From a virus: DNA of 27,081 nucleotides. The position numbers and the translations under genes are program-made. The notes beneath the pieces are model-generated. The model worked only from the letters and a program-made list of their open reading frames with translations. It had not been told where the DNA came from and searched no databases. Of the stretch, positions 20,471 to 27,081 are shown in pieces (position 1 is the stretch's first letter; each line of letters begins with the position of its first letter). The DNA lies in IMG/VR virus record IMGVR_UViG_3300003321_000852, positions 1 to 27,081 of that record. One strand, given 5' to 3'.

Positions 20471-20771
20471 TTCGTCTTCGTCCCTTCTCTAGCTCAGCCA
20501 CTCTTTGCTTCAGCAGAGCATTTTCGCCCTCAACAAACGTAAGCCTGTCCTGCAGCTTCTTGATTTCCGCTGCCTGCCTATCGATGGTCTCGATATCCAT
20601 CTTGCGTGCGCGGTTGTAGGCTTCGGTCTCCGCCTTGGTTCGCTCATTCGCGGTGCTGGCGTCAGCGCTGGATTGCGCAGCCTTCCTGGCTGATCGGCCT
20701 GCCAATGCTGCTGACACAAGGCCGATGGAAGCTACTACTGCACTGCCAACCCAGTTAAGATCGTCCACCAC
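20463..20771 (-). CDS. Membrane protein with coiled coil, 102 aa
   Basis: One membrane helix (GSAVVASIGLVSAALAGRSA, about 9-28) precedes a long charged helix with heptad character (IDRQAAEIKKLQDRLTFVEG, then ENALLKQRVAELEKGRRR). Such proteins often stand next to holins in actinophages, where a lysis accessory or second-holin role is suspected. GTG at 20771 (or 20768) overlaps the upstream gene by 17 bases. Function inferred from neighbourhood only. Confidence 0.6.
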   Translation of the reverse strand: MVDDLNWVGSAVVASIGLVSAALAGRSARKAAQSSADASTANERTKAETEAYNRARKMDIETIDRQAAEIKKLQDRLTFVEGENALLKQRVAELEKGRRRSG

Positions 20772-21231
20772 TAATCACCGCCGTTTGGTCCGGGTTCAAT
20801 AAACCAGAAATAGCCCACCACATGAAGGCGAGCAATCCCCACAGTACCACACCGGACACATTGGCTGACACTTGGTAGAACACATATCCTAGCAAGTACG
20901 TAGCACACCATGCCGCGGAAATGCCTGCGAGAAGCATATATCCCCAGGCTTCGGATAGTGGCGGCCATCTCGAAGAAATCATGACCAGCAGACCACACAC
21001 CACAAATACCCCACCCCAAAAATGCAGTGGGGCCACTTGCAGCAAGACGGTCAAACCTGCGTCACGATTGGGATTGCGTGGACCGAAACCATAGGCCCAT
21101 CCGATCAAGGAGTACATGATCCCTGCGACCATGAGAATGGTGCTGTGACGCTTCCACGGACGTAACCCCCAGAATTTCTCCCGGAAAGTCAGTTTGTGGT
21201 TCGCTTCCACACTCCCTGGGTCTTCACCCAT
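20755..21231 (-). CDS. Four-helix membrane protein, 158 aa
   Basis: After a basic start (KLTFREKFWGLRPWKRH) there are about four hydrophobic segments: ILMVAGIMYSLIGWAYG, LHFWGGVFVVCGLLVMI, AWGYMLLAGISAAWCATYLL and VVLWGLLAFMWWAISGLL. Four-span proteins like this lie between tail and lysis genes in many actinophages and are sometimes called holin-like. The ATG at 21231 lies 43 bases inside the upstream minor tail gene and follows AAGGTGG. No catalytic motif is visible. Confidence 0.7.
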   Translation of the reverse strand: MGEDPGSVEANHKLTFREKFWGLRPWKRHSTILMVAGIMYSLIGWAYGFGPRNPNRDAGLTVLLQVAPLHFWGGVFVVCGLLVMISSRWPPLSEAWGYMLLAGISAAWCATYLLGYVFYQVSANVSGVVLWGLLAFMWWAISGLLNPDQTAVISGGRS

Positions 21232-22163
21232 GGCTCAGCCACCTTCCATACTCCTCCGGATCGCACGAATGGAACCGCACGTTTCCACTGTCCACTGACG
21301 AGAACGCGAGTGCCCGCAACGAGATCTACTTGAGTTCGATCCGAATAGGAACCCCAGCCAACCGAATTTCGACTACGTCCCCAAATATAGTACGTAGCAC
21401 CCGGAGACAGACCCGTAAGGGTAAACGTGCCAGACGGATCACTAGCGAACGTCGTGGGGGCGGAGGGGTTGGTTCCGTATCCAATTTGCCGTTCCAGTGT
21501 CGGCGGGTTATTGTCGTTCTCGTCGAAATTGTAGGTCACGATCATTGATGTCTGGCTTGCGGCGACTTGACCGAGTTCCGGTGCTCGAGGAACTGTCCAC
21601 GTGATGCCTTCGGCGCGTGCCGACCAGTCGCCCCATCCGACGGCATTGTGACCTCGAGCCCAGAAGTAGATCAGATCGCCGGAGCTGAATCCACTGACAT
21701 CCGATGTGCCGTTCGAGTCCACGTAGGTCGGAGGACCATTGGGAACACTGTACGCCAGCTGCCACGTATCGACGGTCGAGCCGCCGTCACCATTTCCTAC
21801 GAAGACGACGTGGAACGCACTCGTCGACGTAGGCGTGACTTGCGTGATCGTCGGCGGAGGCGGAACTGTCGACCGAGAGATGAATTGGGTGAAACTGGTC
21901 GTAGCCCAACCCAGGCCCGAACCTTCGATGGTGAACGTGACGTTTTGACTACTGCCGACGTCGACGTGGTCAAAATACTGCCAGTTACCGCCTCGCAGCA
22001 GCCGAAACTTCTGTCGAACGTGGTTTCCGTTGGCGTCGTACGACCACCACTGATCGTTATTCCACGTATCCGGGCCGGTTTTGAACCAGAATTCGACCGA
22101 ATATCCCAGATCGCGGATCATCATCGTCGACGACCCGCCAATGCCGAGCGTGTAGTCGGTCAT
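21189..22163 (-). CDS. Minor tail protein with two FN3 domains, 324 aa
   Basis: Residues 1-100 form an N-terminal domain of unknown fold. Two fibronectin type III-like domains follow at about 103-190 (IYFWARGHNAVGWGDWS) and 195-282 (GATYYIWGRSRNSVGWGSYS), both with the GxxYYxWxRxxNxxGWGxWS ending. The C-terminus repeats a short unit three times (SGQWKRAVPFV, SGGVWKVAEPWV, TQGVWKRTTN). Such proteins sit at the tail tip and may bind carbohydrate or the host surface. The ATG at 22163 overlaps the upstream stop (ATGA). Confidence 0.8.
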   Translation of the reverse strand: MTDYTLGIGGSSTMMIRDLGYSVEFWFKTGPDTWNNDQWWSYDANGNHVRQKFRLLRGGNWQYFDHVDVGSSQNVTFTIEGSGLGWATTSFTQFISRSTVPPPPTITQVTPTSTSAFHVVFVGNGDGGSTVDTWQLAYSVPNGPPTYVDSNGTSDVSGFSSGDLIYFWARGHNAVGWGDWSARAEGITWTVPRAPELGQVAASQTSMIVTYNFDENDNNPPTLERQIGYGTNPSAPTTFASDPSGTFTLTGLSPGATYYIWGRSRNSVGWGSYSDRTQVDLVAGTRVLVSGQWKRAVPFVRSGGVWKVAEPWVKTQGVWKRTTN

Positions 22164-22390
22164 GGCAGGATCTTGAAGTAGATGTCGCCGTCAACACCGC
22201 CCACGGGATCCGCGGTCCCCGAGCTGATTCCCGCAGCGGTTCGAGCCGCGGACTTGGACTGAGGAATCTGGCTCAAAGCGATCGCGACCTCATCACGAGT
22301 TCGATTGATCTCCGTAGCGCCGTCCTTGACCTTGTCGGTACCGGCCACGAGAGGAAGACCTGCGGCTGCTGCCAAATCGCCGATGGCCAC
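22160..22390 (-). CDS. Short minor tail protein, 76 aa
   Basis: From the GTG at 22390 (AAAGGAGG at good spacing) the protein begins VAIGDLAAAAGLPLVAGTDK and then VKDGATEINRTRDEVA, a beginning typical of short minor tail proteins of actinophages. It ends DGDIYFKILP. The frame upstream of the GTG overlaps the previous gene and is not needed. It probably attaches to the tail tip with the neighbouring FN3 protein. Confidence 0.7.
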   Translation of the reverse strand: MAIGDLAAAAGLPLVAGTDKVKDGATEINRTRDEVAIALSQIPQSKSAARTAAGISSGTADPVGGVDGDIYFKILP

Positions 22391-22403
22391 AAGGGCCTCC
22401 TTT

Positions 22404-23621
22404 CTACTGAGTCGACCAGTATTCAGTCGAACCGAACAGGTCCCATTGTACATCGTACTTCCACGACGCCCACGTGCCAGGCGCGACGTAATCCTTCCGA
22501 ATTAGCGAAGGATATGACGCATAGCCACTGGCATCGTCCTTGAAGATCTGCTCCACCACACGCATGTACGCAATGCCACCATCGTCGCCTTGGATCTCGA
22601 CGACGTCGCCCAGATTGTAATCACGCTCATACAGATAATTACTGTTCTGCGCGACTTCACCATCGTAGACATTGATGGACTGTGACCGACTTAGTTCCCC
22701 TTGTCCTAATTGGGTCAAATATGCCGGTACATCCGCCAAAGCCATCCCCTCGGGAATTTGCGTGATAGTGACGAGCTTCGTCTTCTGCTGGAAACCGCCC
22801 CCCGACAGAGCAATATCCGGAACGGTGACGTAGACACTGATGTTGGCGTCGTTATTGCTCGCGTCCTTGTAGGAATAGACCATCCATACCGTGTTGACGT
22901 ATTCCGACTTGTCCACAAGATTCGTGGTGTCGATCAGATTCGCCATATCATGCGAGAATATGACCGGCGTGTACGTCGTTTGGCGAGTCGTGCGGTCGCA
23001 GCCCTGGACGGATTCGAAATAGAGCTTCGAGGCGTTGGGATCCTTGTAGAAACGGAATCCCACCTCGTATTGGGTGGTGAGCGTCTGGAAGGCCGCATAC
23101 AAGTTCATGGGCTTGATGGACCACTGGAAATCAGACGGGTACGTGACCGAAATATTCTCCGCGGGATACAGCGAGGGAGTCCCATCCGGTTGCAAAAATG
23201 GGATGACATCGCCGGGATCCAAAGGCTCCGTATAACACGCCTGGTAGAAGTAATATGTCAGCAATTCAGGAGGTGCTGCGCCGATCGTATCGGACGACAC
23301 AGAGATCATCCCGGTGACAATATTGAGGGCCGCACATAGACGCTTTTCGAGTAAGGAATTCAGGCAACGTCCCGTAATCTTGAGAACGTTCCCTTTTTCC
23401 ACGTCGTCGACTTCTTCGACCTTCTCGATGATCATCACACGCTTGGATTGCGTGATCGACAGCATCGCATCCGGGACGAATCGCCGCTTGTTGTTCGGAG
23501 TCGCCAAGGTCTCGATCGTGAAATCGCCCATGGTGGACCAGCGTTCAGTCCAGAGGAATGAAATATACTGGTCCACGACGTCGATGGGGCGGAGCAACGC
23601 GTCCAGAATGAAGATATCCAT
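22404..23621 (-). CDS. Siphovirus ReqiPepy6 Gp37-like tail protein, 405 aa
   Basis: The start MDIFILDALLRPIDVVDQYI and FLWTERWSTMGDFTIE, followed by MIIEKVEEVDDVEKGNVLKI and GRCLNSLLEKRL, match the Siphovirus ReqiPepy6 Gp37-like family, a baseplate or tail-tip protein found in phages of actinobacteria. The later part (YERDYNLGDVVEIQGDDGG) has the usual NLGDxVxI element near the C-terminus. Translation is coupled to the upstream gene by TAATG. It lies where siphoviruses encode proteins joining the tail tube to fibres. Confidence 0.85.
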   Translation of the reverse strand: MDIFILDALLRPIDVVDQYISFLWTERWSTMGDFTIETLATPNNKRRFVPDAMLSITQSKRVMIIEKVEEVDDVEKGNVLKITGRCLNSLLEKRLCAALNIVTGMISVSSDTIGAAPPELLTYYFYQACYTEPLDPGDVIPFLQPDGTPSLYPAENISVTYPSDFQWSIKPMNLYAAFQTLTTQYEVGFRFYKDPNASKLYFESVQGCDRTTRQTTYTPVIFSHDMANLIDTTNLVDKSEYVNTVWMVYSYKDASNNDANISVYVTVPDIALSGGGFQQKTKLVTITQIPEGMALADVPAYLTQLGQGELSRSQSINVYDGEVAQNSNYLYERDYNLGDVVEIQGDDGGIAYMRVVEQIFKDDASGYASYPSLIRKDYVAPGTWASWKYDVQWDLFGSTEYWSTQ

Positions 23622-24436
23622 TACAGACCTCCATACCTGACCACGTATTCCAAAACATAGGGGACAGGATCCCCCGGAGCATAAATGCGAAATTGATTAT
23701 TGCCTGGGAACAGCTGAATCCAATTTGACTGCGCAGAGCGCCCGTACAGCAGAGAACTCGGCACCCCAGCCCGAGTTCGCGTGATGCCCTTGGCGCCTTG
23801 CAGAGAACTGATGACCAACACATCGCCAGCCAGCAAGGGTGCAGAGAAGTCCAGCTGGCGGATGGCGCCGCTCTCGTCCGATACGTAAATCGAGAAATCG
23901 GACATCGCACGGTTCACATTCAAAGTGACGACCGTATCCGTCTCGACCGTGCCGGGGTAGGAAATCAGCGTGTTTGTCGTGGTACTGACTGTCGAGCCCG
24001 ACAAATCCACAATTCGCGGATCGGTGAAATCAGGCATGTAGCACATGATCGACACCGAGACGATGGGCGCTTGCGTGAACAGTGTGGAGGGCATTTTCTC
24101 CACCACACCATTGATGTCCACGTAGAGCCCATCGTCCTGGTAAAAGCGCATCTTGATCTGGCTCTTCGGCAGGAAATATGCGTAGAGTGCCTGCCGAAGA
24201 GCCGTGTACGTGCTGGTGTCCGGATCGAGATCGAGCTTCAGCACGATATTGCGAGGCCCACGCTTGGCAGTCTGAAAGACTTCTCCATCCTGCCCAGCGT
24301 AGGTGGAACTAGTGAGGATAGCGTCCACGGGGTCGAGACCGTCGATATCGGCCACCACGTATTCACTGTCATCGTCGTCGAACGGAAGCGTCAAGACGTT
24401 TCCGCGGCTGTTGGTGACCTCAACCTTCGTGAGCAC
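23621..24436 (-). CDS. Distal tail (Dit-like) protein, 271 aa
   Basis: The N-terminus VEVTNSRGNVLTLPF, the segment AKRGPRNIVLKLDLDPDTST with ALRQALYAYFLPKSQI, and DDGLYVDINGVVEKM followed by VSVSIMCYMPDF are features of the Sipho_tail/Dit family, the ring protein under the tape measure. The C-terminal half (NQFRIYAPGDPVPYVLEYVV) is a beta domain. Position directly after the tape-measure gene fits. The GTG at 24436 overlaps the upstream stop (TAGTG). Confidence 0.8.
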   Translation of the reverse strand: MLTKVEVTNSRGNVLTLPFDDDDSEYVVADIDGLDPVDAILTSSTYAGQDGEVFQTAKRGPRNIVLKLDLDPDTSTYTALRQALYAYFLPKSQIKMRFYQDDGLYVDINGVVEKMPSTLFTQAPIVSVSIMCYMPDFTDPRIVDLSGSTVSTTTNTLISYPGTVETDTVVTLNVNRAMSDFSIYVSDESGAIRQLDFSAPLLAGDVLVISSLQGAKGITRTRAGVPSSLLYGRSAQSNWIQLFPGNNQFRIYAPGDPVPYVLEYVVRYGGL

Positions 24437-27081
24437 TAGCTACCCTCCCTCGTCGCTGATACCAGATTCTTGGTCTGACGGTAGATCTCCGCCGTGGACA
24501 GAGCCTTGGGCGAAGTGTTGTACTGCGTGTAGTTGTACGTGGCGCCGGAGCCGTTCGTACTGTCCGTGGTATCCGTCGTGTCGCGGTTGCTCTCGAAACC
24601 GCTATTGGCACTCTGGGCACTAGACCGGGTCGAACTGACAGCCAGGGGCTGCAGGCTCAGAATATCGCCGATTGAGCTCGCGTCCTTCTGGACCTGAGAC
24701 AAATCCAACACCGGCGTGATCGTCGGGGTGAAATCGCCCAATTCCGTTCCGAGAGCTGCGGCCAAGCCAGTGAGTGGCTTCATCATGCTATCCAGCGTGT
24801 CCTGAGCAACACCGCCAGCGGCATTCGCCATCAAATGGCCGTATCGGTCGAAACCGACCACGCCACCTTGGACGATCATCTGAGACAGCCAGATCGCTTC
24901 CTTCGCCGGCGAATTCACGCCAAAGAAGTGCAAGACTTCGTTCCAGGCCTGCTGAGCCATCGCGAGCAGCTTCCCGCCCACACGGCTGGCAAACGTGCCC
25001 AGACCGTTGACGGTGCCCTGAATGATGGCTTCGGCAAGGTTCGCACCCGCGTTGCCCATCTCGGGGCCACCGGCGCGAATCGTCGCAGCAAGACTGTTGA
25101 TGAAGTTGACCGCGGTGTTCTTCGCGGCTTCAGCGACCTTGGCAGCGTTCTGCCCGATACCTTGGATGAACGCAATGACGACGTTCGTACCGGCATCGAT
25201 CATATCCTTCAGGTGAGCCGCGATTCCGTTCAAGAAGCTGATCAGAATCTTGGAACCCGAGTCGACCATGGAGGGCAGATGTGCCGCGATGGTCTGCAAA
25301 AGCTTGTCGAGCAGTTGATATATCGTGTCAACGACCTTGGGAATGACGTTGACAATCGCGTCCAAGAGCGCGTTCATGACCGCAGTCATGGCTTCGAGCA
25401 TCTTGGGTGCTGCTTGAGCAATGGTCAGCGTGAAAGCGACCAGACCCAAAGCCAATTGTGTGGCGACGTATGGAATCGTGGCTGCCAAACCCAGCACTGC
25501 CGCGATGGTGACGGCGATTGCCGCAGCACCAACGGTAGCCAGAATTGACAAACCTGTTGCGAACGCCAAGACGCCAAGACCTGCTGCAGCAATACCGATG
25601 CCGAGCAATGTCACCGCGGCGCCCAGTGCGACGATGGTCACGATGACCGGTGTCAAGACCAGACCCGCGGCGCCCAAGATCACAAATATCCCAGCAAGAC
25701 CCACCAAGCCGGCGATGATATCCGCCCAGCTCATTGCGCCCAATTCCTTGAATACCGGAATCAGGAGCGCGAGCGAGGCAGCCGCCACCGCCAAAGCCAG
25801 CGAACCGGGAAGCGTGCCGTCCATCACGATGAGAGCGGCGGCAATGATGATCAGAGAACCTGCGAGGGTGATGAGCCCCTTCGCGATCTCTTCCCAGCTC
25901 ATCTTGGCCATCTTGCCCAAGACGTTCCCGACAATCTCCAACGAGGCTGCGGTCACGAGGATCGCAGCAGCACTGAAGATGGCGCCTTGCGGGAGCAATG
26001 CCAATGCTGTACTGATGGCGAAAATCGAACCGCCCAGTACAGCAAGTCCGCGACCGATCTCATCCCACTGCAGTGCAGACATCTTCTTGACGGCGTCAGC
26101 GATGATCTCGAGTGCTGCACTGACAATGAGCACACCAGCGGCCTTAAACACTGCTCCCTGAGGAAGCAAGTTCATGGCGCCAGTGAGAATACCTAGGCCT
26201 GCAGCAACCCCAGCGAGGCCCTTCGCCATGCTCTTGAGATCGAACTTCGAGAAATCACTGACCGCTGCAGCAAGGATGCGCAGACCCGTGGCCAGCAGGA
26301 TGATTCCCGTACCCTGAGCAATGCCGCCCTTGTCCGCTTCAGCGAACTTGGTAAACAACGTCAGGGCCGCGAGCAGGGTGCTGACGCCCACCAACCCCTT
26401 AGCAAGCTCTTCCCAGCTCAGACCACTCAGCGCTTGTACGGAGCTGACCAGGATACGGATCGCCGCAGCCATCAAGGTCATTGCGGCACCGCTACGGATC
26501 ATGCCCGGGGCAGCGGCGTCCATCCCCTTGCTGACCAAGATCAAATCGCCGAGCAGAACTGTCACCGCGAGTAAACCCTTGGACAGTTCATTGAACGGCA
26601 TCTTGCCCAGCGTGGCCACACTGATCGACAGAACGTCAATCGCGGCAGCGAGCAAGATCAATCCGGCAGCAAGTACTCCTATTTTGAGCGCTGAGCCAGT
26701 GGACGTGATTTTGTTGAAAGCGAAGAACGCCGCGCCCAGCTGAGTGAACAACCCAGCGATGGCGATAGAGCCTCGCGTCAATCCATCCGCATCGATCTTG
26801 GACAGACCGATCAACGACAGAGTCAGAACACCAACCGCAACCGCGATCCCGAGCAGCGCTGCAGCATTGAGGGAATTCTGCATACCCTTGAGAGCGCCAG
26901 TGAAGCCCTCAAGCGCTTCCGTGATTCCCTTGAAGAGACCCCCGCCGTCGTTGAAGATCCCGGTGGCCTTCTTGACGAATCCCTTGATCTGCAGGATCAG
27001 TGCCGCGAAGACTCCGGTCCAAATGGTTTTGAAAATCGAATCGAAGTCCAAACCGCCGCTGAAGACTCCAGCTATGGCCTG
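24436..27081 (-). CDS. Tape-measure protein, C-terminal part (partial)
   Basis: The frame is open to the window edge (QAIAGVFSGG is visible before the TTG at 27051), so this is the last 881 residues of a longer protein. Most of it is hydrophobic and built from about seven copies of a unit near 55-60 residues, each opening with a form of LSWEELAKGLVGL (for example MSWEEIAKGLITL and LQWDEIGRGLAVL) and ending with ALxILxxAVxxxS. A helical part with MVDSGSKILISFLNGI and repeated HLKDMIDAGTNVVIAFIQGI follows, then FFGVNSPAKEAIW. The C-terminus TQYNTSPKALSTAEIYRQTK is typical of actinophage tape measures, which set tail length and pass into the host membrane. Confidence 0.9.
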   Translation of the reverse strand, partial: QAIAGVFSGGLDFDSIFKTIWTGVFAALILQIKGFVKKATGIFNDGGGLFKGITEALEGFTGALKGMQNSLNAAALLGIAVAVGVLTLSLIGLSKIDADGLTRGSIAIAGLFTQLGAAFFAFNKITSTGSALKIGVLAAGLILLAAAIDVLSISVATLGKMPFNELSKGLLAVTVLLGDLILVSKGMDAAAPGMIRSGAAMTLMAAAIRILVSSVQALSGLSWEELAKGLVGVSTLLAALTLFTKFAEADKGGIAQGTGIILLATGLRILAAAVSDFSKFDLKSMAKGLAGVAAGLGILTGAMNLLPQGAVFKAAGVLIVSAALEIIADAVKKMSALQWDEIGRGLAVLGGSIFAISTALALLPQGAIFSAAAILVTAASLEIVGNVLGKMAKMSWEEIAKGLITLAGSLIIIAAALIVMDGTLPGSLALAVAAASLALLIPVFKELGAMSWADIIAGLVGLAGIFVILGAAGLVLTPVIVTIVALGAAVTLLGIGIAAAGLGVLAFATGLSILATVGAAAIAVTIAAVLGLAATIPYVATQLALGLVAFTLTIAQAAPKMLEAMTAVMNALLDAIVNVIPKVVDTIYQLLDKLLQTIAAHLPSMVDSGSKILISFLNGIAAHLKDMIDAGTNVVIAFIQGIGQNAAKVAEAAKNTAVNFINSLAATIRAGGPEMGNAGANLAEAIIQGTVNGLGTFASRVGGKLLAMAQQAWNEVLHFFGVNSPAKEAIWLSQMIVQGGVVGFDRYGHLMANAAGGVAQDTLDSMMKPLTGLAAALGTELGDFTPTITPVLDLSQVQKDASSIGDILSLQPLAVSSTRSSAQSANSGFESNRDTTDTTDSTNGSGATYNYTQYNTSPKALSTAEIYRQTKNLVSATREGS

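Noticed and set aside
25421-26161. Plus-strand open frame of 246 codons rich in Ala, Pro and Ile
   Set aside because: Antisense of the repetitive tape-measure gene; its regularity comes from the repeats on the other strand.

Overview
This window looks like part of a tailed-phage (siphovirus) genome whose host is probably an actinobacterium. Every gene I can support lies on the minus strand, so the biological reading order runs from base 27081 to base 1. The evidence is a long tape-measure protein followed by a distal-tail-like protein, a Siphovirus ReqiPepy6 Gp37-like protein and FN3-containing minor tail proteins; then a holin and small membrane proteins; then replication genes. Genes are packed tightly, with ATGA, TGATG, TAGTG and TAATG stop/start overlaps, frequent GTG starts and purine-rich GGAGG-type ribosome-binding sites. 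I cannot name the host genus. No integrase, tRNA, rRNA, CRISPR array or transposon is visible, and no stretch longer than 300 bases lacks a gene.

Layout in transcription order. (1) 27081-20755: tail genes and a four-helix membrane protein. (2) 20771-18282: holin, coiled-coil membrane protein and many very small membrane proteins. Several of these sit in 'promoter - small gene - terminator' cassettes that share one non-canonical promoter sequence and related terminator hairpins. (3) 18268-13676: a block of conserved phage proteins of unknown function, with two DUF6353-like membrane proteins and their usual companions. (4) 13669-9935: one 1244-residue protein carrying D5/SF3 helicase, AEP-like primase, 3'-5' exonuclease and family B DNA polymerase motifs. 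(5) 9938-8558: a chain of about nine overlapping small genes. (6) 8568-5474: a probable ssDNA-binding protein, three PGDYG-type proteins, two small Zn-ribbon-like proteins, then a leader region with a 12-codon mini-ORF and two perfect stem-loops in front of an SF2 helicase. (7) 4385-64: a NUMOD4/HNH-like protein lacking the usual HNH histidine, a VRR-NUC nuclease, a Cas4/RecB-like nuclease, and an 879-residue protein with the DFDGD signature of two-barrel RNA polymerases plus several helix-turn-helix segments.

How they may work together. The fused helicase-primase-polymerase, SSB candidate, SF2 helicase and two PD-(D/E)XK nucleases form a largely self-contained replication and recombination set. 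The DFDGD protein is a candidate single-chain phage RNA polymerase related to YonO of SPbeta. An attractive but unproven idea is that it, or a phage-modified host polymerase, reads the repeated promoter motif in front of the small membrane-protein cassettes. The two most interesting objects are the single-polypeptide replisome and the HTH-fused two-barrel RNA polymerase.
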